In this document: in pieces, positions 11,829 to 25,380 of the stretch
How the letters are laid out: each line of letters opens with the position of its first letter
Position numbering within the stretch: position 1 is the stretch's first letter
Assembly: GCA_002803225.1 (NCBI GenBank)
Contig: NXFV01001530.1
Span: forward strand, 1-64,000
Origin: Gamarada debralockiae
Taxonomy: Eukaryota; Ascomycota; Leotiomycetes; Helotiales; Hyphodiscaceae
Direction: 5' to 3'
DNA length: 64,000 nt
Notes under the pieces: model-generated
The model's input: only the letters and a program-made list of their open reading frames with translations
What the model was told of the DNA's origin: nothing
The model's database searches: none
Made by a program: the position numbers and the translations under genes

Positions 11829-12150
11829 GGCGTACTTGGGAAACGAAAGAAGAGTTGCGTTGATAGATTGAGCTTGGGATGTCGCCAAAATACTTGGAGT
11901 CGCGATCTGTACCGAGCCGACGCGACTTCAGAATTCACTTAAAAATGGGCAATACGTTGAACTACACAGTGCTCAAATCATTAATTTCTACTCATACTCA
12001 TCTCAAGAAGTAAATCACATTTCACATAATTCTAAGTCCAAAACCGCATTTCTCATAATGCCTCCCTGACGGCTAGCTTGCTCCAGAACGCCGAATTATG
12101 CTGTCCAGGTCTTTATACAGGTAATAAAACATGATTCCAACACGCATCAC
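11829..12150. other. Intergenic between GAA1 and RBD2
   Basis: 322 bp upstream of GAA1 and downstream of the RBD2 stop. It should contain the GAA1 promoter. Nothing specific recognised. Confidence 0.4.
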
Positions 12151-13204
12151 TCATGGCCCTAATCGCTGTGTGCTTCCCACGTATCCCAGAGCTATTCCGC
12201 TGTCTGCGGCTCCTGCAAGAGTCGGGTTGGCTGTTGGAAGGACGCCGAATCGACCGTATGTCTTCTGATCGACTGATACGTAGTGTGGCAGTCTGCCAAG
12301 CAGATTCATCTTGCCTTCTATCCATCGCAGTATCTTCTCTGGTGGTGCGAGAAATTTGAGGTATCCGAGGCCCCCTGGGTTGTGGATTAGCCACTGATTA
12401 TTCTGCAGAAGGGGTAGCTTACAGCCATAACCAAACAGGAGTCCACACAGATGCCCGAGGAAGCTAGTATTGGGAATCAAGAATGATACGAACAATACGA
12501 GGACAAGAGGCGTGATCCAGGTAGGGATCTTGGTGTCGCCCAGCATGAAGTAGGGATTCGTTTTATGTGTCTTCATAGCCTCCATTGCTAGTAACGTAAA
12601 CACCCATATGCTATAGCCACAGATTAGCATGCGAGCTCTCCTTTTAGATAAAGTTGGCCGTACCTAGCGCCTAAGACGGCAGTGTTCAAGCCAATCGCCA
12701 TTTCAACAAAAGTATATAGCAGCGCCGGGATAGTGGATAGAGCTGGAATCTGTATCAGTACAACTGCCAACCCGTATGAACATCTTATGAGGATGGAAGA
12801 GCACCTACGGCCCAAGAATAACGCCAAAGTAGTCAAAGTCCCATACTCGGCCTCGAATCTCTCCAACAGCGGAGTAAGGGCAAGGACATTCATAAAAGCG
12901 TGGAAGAAGCCGGCATGAACGAGGGGGAAGGTGTTTGTCCGGTACACTGCATAGCACCAACATATCAGCTCTATTCATCCCTAGACAATGCGCGAAGCTG
13001 CGGTATGGAAAGGGAGTACTGACTGGTGCTAAGTCCAATCTCCTTGGGTATCAAGGCTCCCCATTGTACCACATCCCACACCGATTGCATGCTAACGATC
13101 CAGAAAGCGATTATAACGAAGACGATAGCACGAGTGAAGAGTGGGAGCCGGAAGACATAGGAGCGCATTCTAGCTGCTGAGAACTGTGGGAGAGAGGGAG
13201 CCAT
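12151..13204 (-). CDS. RBD2: Rhomboid-type intramembrane serine protease Rbd2
   Basis: A 269-residue Golgi-type rhomboid protease. In fission yeast and Aspergillus, Rbd2 works with the Dsc E3 ligase to cleave the sterol regulator SREBP. Exons: 13024-13204, 12809-12946, 12664-12742, 12423-12610, 12151-12374. Correct splicing of intron 3 restores the active-site motif LGASIW with nucleophile Ser133; unspliced DNA would destroy it. His186 in SFLGHLCG is the second catalytic residue. The N-terminal FHAFMN and LLERFEAEYGT blocks and the C-terminal VGSTQRLGP tail are family hallmarks. The start at 13204 gives MAPSLPQFSAARMRSY, close to known orthologues; six membrane helices are plausible. Confidence 0.94.
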
Positions 13205-14448
13205 TCTGGGTTGGTATGTGTTCACAGTGTTTAGATTGGGTTGTTTGTCGGCTTTTGTGGACTCGCGCAAGCAATGTGGATTCGGATTTGGCTATGGCTC
13301 AATCTGCAGAAGAGTCGATTGCCAGCATTGTTGTCATGGAGTATCGTGAGTGCAACGAGCAAAGGAGGCCGAAAGATGAACAAAGCTGATTCTTCAAGCA
13401 CGGGATGCACGCGAGCGACGAGAATCTCGCTTACAATCCCCTGTCGCTCTCAAGGCTGTGACGACGAGGCTGAGAATCACGAGTTCAGTCAAGAGTACAC
13501 GCATTAATTGGCACATACTGTATTAATTGCTTTATAAGACTATATCAATTTATAAGACTTTCTTATTTATAAGATCCGAGTCTAATTAGTTGAAATGCAA
13601 CGCAGGGGCGTTTTTAAAGGTTATAAGACCATAGTGAGGGCCAATTTTCAGGCCGCATTCCCTATCATTCTAGGCTATAATCGCTAAATTTCAGGCTTAC
13701 TAGCCTTGTAGCTACAGGCTATCTTCCGCTATATTCTAGCCTGCTAACTCCTAATTTTCAAGCTATGCTCTTTAAAACTCTGTATTATCATCAGATAATC
13801 TATTATTACGTGTTACGTACCTCCTTAAAACTCTCTTAAAATAAGTGCCTAATATTCCAGATATAAGTATCTACTCCTTATATAAATAAGATACGGTTCT
13901 AATTCGATGAAAAGCTTCAATTAAGGTTATAAGATACTATCTTATAAAAGCCATTAATACGATAAGAGGTTAAATCGCTCTGGTAGTTTCAATGATCGAA
14001 ACGAGCTTTCCAAGAGTAGCTGCTTTCTATGATACTCACAATTTCTCTTGCTCAATCTGAAGGAACCGCTTGGTTTCCCTATGCCTAGAAACCCTTCGCT
14101 TCGAAATTGTGTCGCCGAAGGGGATTGAAAGATTAGTATCTTATGGTTCAATAAACCCGGTATTCCTCGTTAGAGATGACCATTCCATGCTTGACTTGAC
14201 CAACATGTTGAATGGCCTTGCGGAGCTCAGTCGCTCAAATGATTAATCATCGAACGAAAGCAGTCAATTGACTACAGCGGCGGGGAAATTGCAGCTGTCG
14301 GTGGCCTCATTTCAATGATCAAGTCAAAATCACTTATAGCACAATATCATCTCATGTATCCATTCAGGAAATTAAGACACAGGAGCAACACATATCGAAT
14401 TTACAGCTACACAAAAAAAAAACCTAACACCCACGCTCGATAACCCTC
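13205..14448. other. Gene-free interval with AT-rich repeat relic
   Basis: About 1.2 kb between RBD2 and ACO1. The central part (about 13500-13970) is AT-rich, with repeated TTATAAGA words and imperfect terminal inverted repeats, annotated separately. The remainder should contain the RBD2 promoter and ACO1 3' UTR. The open frame at 13954-14151 (-) is not recognised. Confidence 0.5.
13520..13960. mobile_element. Degraded foldback/MITE-like relic
   Basis: The left end (13520-13540) reads GTATTAATTGCTTTATAAGA and the right end (13937-13960) is its imperfect inverted copy. The word TTATAAGA or a one-base variant recurs at about 13532, 13551, 13568, 13618 and 13928. The terminal sequence resembles the arms of the element at 62816-63027. 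No clean target duplication is visible, consistent with age and point mutation. No coding capacity. Confidence 0.45.
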
Positions 14449-17216
<2,768 letters not shown>

Positions 17217-17748
17217 TTTGAGGAGTGGAGTTGAGGTTGTTTGGCTTGGAAGAGGAAAGAAAAGAAAACAACCGATCGAGGTGAAGATAAGGCACGTTCG
17301 GCTGCTGTAATAGACAACGGAAAGCTTGTGATTGGCCCTGCAGCCCTAGCAACCCGTTCGAACTTGAGAGCTCCCTCTGAGCGGGGCAAGGTGGGTGATG
17401 TCAGTTCTTATTTGCTCACAGCCAGTTGATGATTGTGAGTTCTGAAGCTGTGCATAGACATTAGGATGTGATCTGAAGGTACAATTGAATGAATTCCTTA
17501 AATAAATTCAAAAAATTCATGGGATAATGGAAGCTTTGAGAGCTCTCTAGCCGGGCTGCCGCGAGTCTGGTCCATTGGCTCGTGGTTCCCTCGGTTCTTC
17601 CGCGACACCAAAATTTTCTGTTCTGCAGGCCAGCCCCAGCCACACTTCTCTCCGAAATTCGCCTGTTCTGCCGGCCTTCGACCTGGAATTTTCCAAAAGT
17701 CCCTAATTGAACTGAACGAATTTCGCAGCCAGAGCCGCAGAAGCAAAA
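17217..17748. promoter_or_regulatory. Divergent promoter region, ACO1/BUD20
   Basis: 532 bp between head-to-head start codons. It should hold both promoters. The open frame seen on either strand near 17241-17429 is not recognised. No specific element assigned. Confidence 0.4.
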
Positions 17749-18243
17749 ATGGGGATTCCACAGAAATCTACTCGTACCAAAACGAGAAGGAGGTTACGGT
17801 CCGTAATTGCCTCATGCGTCCTTCATACGCTCAACAACTAACAAGAATACAGAGATCTCGATCAAATCCACGCCGACCTAAAATCACCCAAGCATCTGGC
17901 GGACCACAAGAACATGAAAGCAGCAGAGGATTTACCTGGTCTAGGACAGTTCTATTGTATTGAGTGCGCGAAATGGTTTGAGACGGAGCATAGCCTGGTG
18001 GGGCATAGGAAAGGGAGTACGCATAAGAGACGGTGAGCATTTTTGGAATGGGGAGAGGATGTGGGACTGATCGTGAATAGAGTCAAGGCATTGAAGGAGG
18101 AGCCATATACGCAGAAGGAGGCTGAGGCTGCTGTTGGGTTGAGGACTGATAATGGACCTAGAATGGCGGCGAAGGAGAATGTGAAGGATATGGAGGTTGA
18201 GATGGAGAACTCCGGGTTTCTGGATGAGGGTCTGGCAACTTGA
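17749..18243 (+). CDS. BUD20: Pre-60S ribosome assembly zinc-finger protein Bud20 (ZNF593)
   Basis: A 130-residue C2H2 protein. Bud20 binds late pre-60S particles and helps their nuclear export. Exons: 17749-17798, 17853-18032, 18081-18243, with 54- and 48-nt introns. The basic N-terminus (TRTKTRRRLRDLDQIH) is the nuclear-targeting region of the family. The finger uses Cys52, Cys55, His68 and His74, with the conserved PGLGQFYC entry and KGSTHKRR exit. The PYTQKEAEAAVG block follows. The acidic tail is as expected. It converges with DAM1, with only 87 bp between stop codons, so the 3' ends probably overlap. Confidence 0.93.
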
Positions 18244-18330
18244 AAGATCGGGGGCGCACAAAGTGCAAAGCGAATATCCCAAAGTGTTGTAGACGGATCA
18301 TTGCGTGGGTATCATTTAAAGGTATCTTCA

Positions 18331-19128
18331 CTACTTCGCGCCACGACCTTTTGCTGCTCTAGCAAGACCACTACCTCGAGTACCACGAAGACCACCACGA
18401 GCCGCTCCTCCTCTACCAGCCGCCCCACCACCACGACCAGGAGCACCACCTATCCGCGAAGCTGGAGCGGGCATTGAGAATTTGGGAGTGGGTTTCGAAG
18501 ACGTTGGAGGATTCTCGACGAAGGATGTATCCGTTGTCCTACAGCCGTCAGTAATGATACCCCTCCAAGATTTGCAATGATATACAAGAATGTTGTCTCT
18601 CCATCTATCTCGCCGTGAAGTCTATCGGAATTCGTAGATCTCCCTGTGAAAGCATCAGAATAGCACATCCCACATATGGTATCGAACTCACCCATTTGTT
18701 CCTCTTGTTCTCTTGCCCTCCGAAAAGAATCAGGAATCGGCGCCTAACCCCCATTAGCCCCTCTCTCACGCTACTCCCCTTACAAAAATACACACCTCCG
18801 GAAAATCCACACAAAAGGCATTCATATTCAACCCATACAGAAAACTAGCAAAGTTCTCACTAAACCGTGCCAAACTCTCATGCATTATCTGCAAATGCAT
18901 AAAATTGGCCTCTAAATCCGCCATCGAGTCTGACAGCTCAGCGAAAGAAGGCTCGAATGCCTCAAGAGGCACTTCGGAGGCGCCTCTCAAGGAGGCTTTG
19001 CCGGATTCGCGCAATGAAGAGCGCGAGGATGGTCGGAGTGGTGTTGTTGGGCGTGAGAGCGGTCTGCGGGTTCCGGATGTGGAGCGCTTGGTGCTGCTTC
19101 CTGCTTGAGGTGTTGTGGAGGAGGACAT
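18331..19128 (-). CDS. DAM1: DASH/Dam1 kinetochore ring complex subunit Dam1
   Basis: A 216-residue subunit of the fungal DASH complex, which rings kinetochore microtubules and is an Aurora B target. Exons: 18796-19128, 18692-18743, 18586-18643, 18331-18538. The Ser/Thr/Arg-rich N-terminus (residues 1-50) precedes the Dam1 core, which contains LQIMHESLARFSENFASFLY and NAFCVDFPEAPIPDSF. The block TTDTSFVENPP follows after intron 3. The C-terminus is a Gly/Arg-rich tail ending KGRGAK. Intron 2 (18644-18691) is 48 nt, in frame and stop-free, so its retention would add 16 residues; its GTGAGT donor and TTTCACAG acceptor favour splicing. The start at 19128 is the first ATG in frame. Confidence 0.9.
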
Positions 19129-19402
19129 CGTTATGGGAATTTGAGATTAGCTTCAATTGTGGAATGAACTTCAACGGATAAACACGGCTGCACAAGTGTT
19201 GTTGACTTTGATGTCCAGAGGCTCTCCCACGCGACGCGGTTTCCATCAGTTAAAATGACCCCTGTTAGTTTTCTAGGCCACCCCGCGATTTGCTGGAAAC
19301 CATCGCGTGCTCGAAGTCGTAATTATGCAGAAAAGAAGCACAAAAAGCACAAATCATGCCGATTTATGAAACTTAGAGAGCGCATTGCGCATGCGCTTAA
19401 CT
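19129..19402. other. DAM1 upstream region, edge of the AT-rich island
   Basis: About 270 bp upstream of DAM1, ending at the target-site duplication of the large inserted element. The promoter of DAM1 must lie here or partly within the element, so insertion may have truncated it. Confidence 0.4.
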
Positions 19403-19407
19403 CTACG

Positions 19408-19440
19408 TATGGCGGGTCATATGGACTTTTTTCCAAAAAA
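19408..19440 (+). repeat. Left terminal inverted repeat
   Basis: 33 bp identical to the reverse complement of 29650-29682. The next outer bases are CTACG, repeated beyond the right end. Confidence 0.9.
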
Positions 19441-19999
19441 CCCTTTTGGGTCTAATGCGCTTCACCGCCCTCGGATTTCTACGGCGATCTTTTTATTGGT
19501 GTGTCCCCGTAGTAAAAAAGATAGCCGAATTAATTATCTAGACCCCTTGAATCGTGCGATACGATTGATCATGTGATTAGAAATAATTATTTTGATGTAT
19601 GCAGAGGATTAGTCGTAAAATCGCGATGTTAGAAAATTTTGTTAGAAGGTATATATATTTAAATAAGGAGATTTTGAAAAACAAACACCTAGCTAGTGTA
19701 ACTAATTAAAGTTTCCTTTGGCATGTCATGCGCGTCGCACGTGAGTAAATCTAACTATCCTTCGAACTTTGAATTTAAGAGGATAAAATCCTTTACTAGG
19801 AATTCCTCTCTAAGGTCTGTTGACCGCTGCGGATAAATAAAGATAAACTAATTATGAACACTCTCACGAATTGATTTGACACTTGAATAAGGTGCTCTGC
19901 TAACTTAAATTGAAATCTAGGTATTGATATATTTTTGCCTCTTTTTGCCTCTAATACGCTAGCTAATAAAATAATTGATTGATTAGCTGGCTAGCCTCT

Positions 20000-22900
20000 T
20001 CAGTAAATGTGTGAATTACTTAGCGCTGGCTGATATTTGGGTCACATAGACGATCGCGCGTGATAGGGAAGGGAGCTGGCGTCCTTGGCTGTCCCCTCTT
20101 GTCGTTCTTTTACTGTGTATTACTATGTAAATTAAGATAGGCCTATATTCCCTAAGACGCTACTACACAGCAAAGAAGCCGGACCTTATGTAACTAGATC
20201 CCTATCTCTATTATCTAGATAGTCCTCGTCCTCCTTTATTCTATCTCTTTGCGTTATAAATATAATTAAGGGAGGAGTTCATACGCTCCAAGAACTCCTC
20301 TAGCTACTTAAGACTAAGCCTCATGCTAGCATTAAACAAAGCTTGGCCTTCGTCGATTCGGCCGCGCTTTTTGGGAGTACTTTTCGCGGCGGTTCGTTAG
20401 CGGCAAGACATACTAAGAGAGGGGACGACAGCTAATATCTTGTTAACTAGATTACTTAAAGATTGACAATCTATACTCACGCTAGAATCTATACTATGTT
20501 CCTTTGTCATTCAGATGGCAATTTGTGCAATTACCCTGTAGGTAGTATAGCAGTACTACACACTCTGTCCACAGCCCCCTTAGTCGAGAGCATAGCCACA
20601 TAAATAGCATGGCTTAGGTACTCAAGCTCTACGCTCATAAGCTAAAGTAGACTTGATATTCATGTTCTTCTGCCCCCTATCTGTACCGAATCACTTGACC
20701 TGACAATTCGGCGCGCGTTATTAGAGTCGGCGCACTATAGCAAGACGGAATATAACCTACATCCCTAGAGTAGGATTCGGTAGCAAGAAGCAAGACGATA
20801 TTAGCTAGTGGAAGCTAGAAGGGAGTGTTGCTATAAGGACCAAAGGGGCAATAGCTAGGAGAGGAGCTTAAGGAGAAGAGCCCGCAAGAGAGCTAGAGTT
20901 ATAGCTTCCTCTTTATCATTATATTCTCCCTCCTCCTCTATATCTTCCTTACTATCATCTCCTACATCGTACTCTATATCGCCGGCTATACTATAGAAGG
21001 AACGAAATGCAAGTATAAGTACGTCCCGATTGCGCTGTATATCGCACGTGCTCTTAGTAAAGGATAAAACAAAAACGACGTAAAACGAAGGTCATATGCT
21101 CAAACGCACTACAAAAATATATCGGAAAACAAGTTATACGATTATATATATATATATAGGTATCTATGTACAGTTCCAGCTGCGAAAGACAAAAATATAC
21201 CCGGCTGACACATGATATCCAGCTAAGCGATTAACGTAATCGATTTCCCTACTACATTCGTCCCCCCTCACATTTGTACTTGCCCTCAAGTACTAAAAGG
21301 AAAAAGAAAAGGAAAATAGAAAATCATACAATAAAGAAATAATACCCTAAAACTCTATCAAAAGAACCCTCACCTTGCAAGTGCTACTATACCACGTGAT
21401 TATCCCTCAACAACGTCAACCTTGTCAACTTTATCACTTTCAAATCCTTTAAACAAAGCAAACAATCTAGGCACTAATACAAGCGAATCGCAATTGGCTC
21501 GCTTAACATGTTTGGCTTGTTTGTTCTTCCACAATCGTTTCCTAATTGCCATAAAAGAAGAGCTTTTGAACCTCTCTTCTTCAACCCTTTAATAACTTTA
21601 ATAATATCGACAACTTTATTGACAACGCCAATTCCTTCCTTTTTCTATCGATTCGATCTTGCCTTAGCTTAATTGAGTATCTCCTTTCCGTCGTTATTAC
21701 TAATAGGCTTTGAACACAGATTTCGACCCCCTTACTTCAGCCTTTGACCCTTTAGCATATCTCCTTAGAAGTCACATTCCCTCTCGCTATATAAACAATC
21801 TAACATTCTTCAAGGTTCTTTTCATCGATTAGCAACGTCTCCTCGTCCCTTTAGCAGTCGATTACGTTAGGAAGTTCCTTCTCTTTCCTTCTCTCTTTAG
21901 GTTAACTCCAGGCTAACTATACATACAGTTTTGTCTTTACTTCAAATCGAACTCCTCAATCCTTCTAACCCTTGAATATACTCCTTGTCCTTAATTTAGT
22001 TTCGACCTTTAAATAAGAACTTCTCCCTTCGAATCAACGTCTCGACCTTCCTTCCTTCCTTCCCCTCACAACTTCGACATCCTCTCCTCTCGAACCAACT
22101 TCGCTATCAATTCGACCTTTCTTCGAACATATACACACTCGGGAGAGTAGGTAAAGGTTTTGTGAAGTATCCCTTTCCTTTTTTCTTAACAAGGCATTAG
22201 TCTACAACGACGTACTCGGAATCATATAGACGCCTCTTAAATACTTCTTCAAACACACTTCCTTTGGGAAAATACAATGTTTGGTCACAAGTCACCTCTC
22301 CTAAGCCCTTGCTATAGTCTCCCTTATAGCAAGCCTCGGCCCTCTGCGTATCCATGTCTTATCAAAACCCTATCGTTTCCCTTTTCTGCTAATGTAAACA
22401 AACCCTTCGTCGCTGCCTTATTAGTATAGCCCTAATTATCCCTTTTATTAGCTGTTGATCAACTCTTTTGAGTTGAATATACACGCTAAGCATTAGCGCC
22501 TTGAGCAAGTATCTATATATATTGTCCTATAGCTACTTGTTTCGTGTTTGGCCTTCTGATATCGGCTTGAGCTTCGGTGCTCGTCTAAGCTAGGTTTAGC
22601 GAAACTCTTTTGTGCTTTAGAGTACTACCCGATAGGTACACTCTCTATATACGCCCCTTTTCTGGCTAATACCTAGACTAGACTCTGGATTCCCTGGATT
22701 CTGTACTAGTTGGACTAGCCCCTTGAACTAGACTAGTCTTCTTCCTTAGACTAGACCCTAGATTTTTCCTTTTGTCTTTACTTGCTATTTTCGTTATTTT
22801 AGGTCTAGTAGACCTAACATAACTCTTGTATTAGCTAACTCTTTTTTAGGCTCTCAACTTCAACCTTCTTTTCGGGTTCTCGATTCTGTCTGCGATTTGG

Positions 22901-24500
22901 CGTTTTACTCTTCCTCCTTGCCTCTACTAAGTGTCTAAGTCCCCAACTACGCTCTCTATACTATAAGAGGTCTAAAATAGCTAGTACTAGCTCAAATATA
23001 TAGAGATTCTTGGCGCTAGAGAATGAATTTTATTCTCTGTCGACACTAAGTAAGGGGCATTACAACACGCTGTTTTCAGTATAATGGAATTAAGTTCCCA
23101 CCCCGGCAGTTCTCTTCGGAGGGCTATCTTTATATGGTGTCTCGGCACTACACTCAAAAAGGGGCCAAGAACAAGTCTTGCTTGACTAGGCTATTCTAGG
23201 CTCTTGTATCTGAATTATCTTAAATAGAAGATTTAATACTTAATATCTCTCCTAATTATATAAAACCTATTGCCTTCCCCTCCTTAAACGGGCTAAACTA
23301 ATACCCTTTAGCAGTAGCGCATTAATTAATTCCCTTGATTTATCTAAAGTTATTTAATCTATAGTCTTTATATACCTCCTCTAGTCTAAAGCTCCCCGAT
23401 CGGCCTTCCTTTTAGCAAAAACTTTAGTGTTTTCCCTAGCCTTCAATATAGAAGTTTTTGCTCTCCTACTAGTAGTAGCGCTAAAGCCCCTATTCTTAGC
23501 ATCTAAGCAAGCCTAGCTCTCCTACCTACAAAAGTAAACCCAGGCTATTTTAGTATAACACAGCAAAAAAATCTTACTTGCTATATTCAATATTTACTAG
23601 GCCAGTCTAATAAAACAAATACTAGTACTAGAATAGTCTTTAAACGTATAAAGTATTATTATTATTAAACTTTAAAAATTGGGTTTTAAATAATCTATTG
23701 TTCTCTAGCGCTTTCGTTATCACTAATATCTAATCTCGGCTATTGCCTTTATATATAATATCACGCATAAAAAAGATAGCTACTATTATACTACAATATC
23801 GCCTTCTATCTGCCGAAATATCCTCTTTAAAGGGGGCATCTTTCTCTACTATTAATATCTCCCTTAGTCTTATATGACAATTATTAAATACCTACCTTAT
23901 CAACCCCCTCACCAGCTACTAACATACTAACTACAAAGTTCAACTAGGACCCTTACTTCAAGGAGATTCAAGACGCCTATACAATTAGTAGATCTATTAA
24001 AGATATCCTTTAGACCTTAAAAGATAGATATACAGCTCCTTTACGCTCCTTTCCCAATTCTCACGAGGGTCTTCGAGTCTATATACAAGATTATAGTTTA
24101 CTCCGATAGTCTAAGTACAATTGCCTTAAAGATACTAAGCTTATTAACTTTATCTAAAAGCAATAGTATTATTTTATAACCTATCAAGAAATCCTTAACG
24201 TAGTCTTTATAACTGACGATCTCCAGCATACGAACCTTACCTTACGCCAGCTCAAAAAGATTTGACTTACAAACAATCTACGATATACACAGCGAGAAGA
24301 GACGACTAAAGAGGAAGAGGCCGCACAAAAAGAATCTATTTAAAAGGTTATTATCTAATGTGGCGGATCTGTATATAGCTGTAGTTGTGTAGCATTAGCT
24401 CTACAACTCCAAGGCATACTTGTTCTAGGGTATAAGATACACTATATAATAAAGGAGTTAGATCTAAGAGGGGTAGAGAGTCGGCATTAGCAGGAAGAAA
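20000..24500. other. RIP-like AT-rich filler inside the element
   Basis: Rich in TA, CTAG and TATA words and stop codons in all frames. It includes a short TA microsatellite near 21146-21162 and a CT-rich stretch at about 21400-22700 that may be an older coding relic read from one strand. Nothing recognisable was recovered from either strand by eye. Confidence 0.4.
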
Positions 24501-24524
24501 TACACAAGGGAGCAATAGAAGTAG

Positions 24525-25380
24525 CTGGCCTTAGTCGAGTCTATTTAGTGGATAGTTATAATAAGATGAAGACCTATAGCTTCGAGATCTATGCCTTTAT
24601 TAACGGCTACTCACGATTCGTCCCTTAAGTCTACGTTAGTATTAATAATTGAATAGCGGTATTAGTCCTTAAGTAATACCTTATCCTTATCCGACGAACA
24701 ATAAAGATACCCTATCTTCTTCGAGGTAATAAAAGTATAGAGACTCTATTAATAGCTTAGGCGTATATTCTCTTATACTGTGTACAATATCTTATCGTCT
24801 AAGAGCAAGTAAATCCTAGTCAAGATTATACCCCTCTACCTTTTAATTAGGCCTTCTTATAGGGGACATCAAAACGAAATATACGCATCGAACGATAGTA
24901 GAGGACTCTAGTACGCTCTTGTCTCAAGGAGTTCCGCCACTACTTCAAAACCCTCGCAGATAACGGATAGTATAATACTATAGTTCTTAATTAAATTGCT
25001 ATACGTTATATCTATATATTAATATTATATCTCTAAATCAAAGAGTTTATAAATGTTCACAACTGCCTTCAAATTCGAAAACAGCCTAGCAAAGAATACT
25101 ACCTTTTAACTAAAAAGCCAAATTATCTCTTTAAAGTTCACAAGGGAGTTCTAGATTTCCACGAAGACGTCTACAAACCTATACTTAAATAGCTCGAGTC
25201 ACTCGTTACAGACGTTAATATCGACGTATATCTCCCTAATAATATAATAGATATATATTTAGAGATTTACGACAACTACAGCTTCAAGAATACTAATATA
25301 TACCAGCTTAGTGTAAATCTTATTATAAGAAGAGATATCTCTCTATACCGCGCTACCTATTATATATTAATACAATAGTT
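24525..25380 (+). pseudogene. Integrase-core-like (RNase H fold) transposon protein relic
   Basis: One frame, without any needed frameshift, carries the recognisable order of a fungal 'integrase core domain' protein. It has a VDSYNK..SFEIYAFINGYSRF segment (family form VDGHDK..FEIYAAIDAYSR), then SINN, RRTIK, an LLRGNKS remnant of the acidic catalytic block, GTSKRNIRIER (family GTSTKNQRIE) and KEFINVHN..IRKQ. The frame is broken by at least a dozen stops, mostly TAA and TAG at positions where the family has Trp or Gln. This is the expected product of C-to-T RIP on CAA/CAG and on the complement of TGG. It is therefore dead. It might be the transposase of the surrounding inverted-repeat element or a nested passenger. 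Confidence 0.6.

Noticed and set aside
21240..22760. LTR retrotransposon body in the CT-rich stretch
   Set aside because: No long direct repeats, primer-binding site, or reverse-transcriptase motifs could be recognised on either strand; the mutation load is too high to decide.
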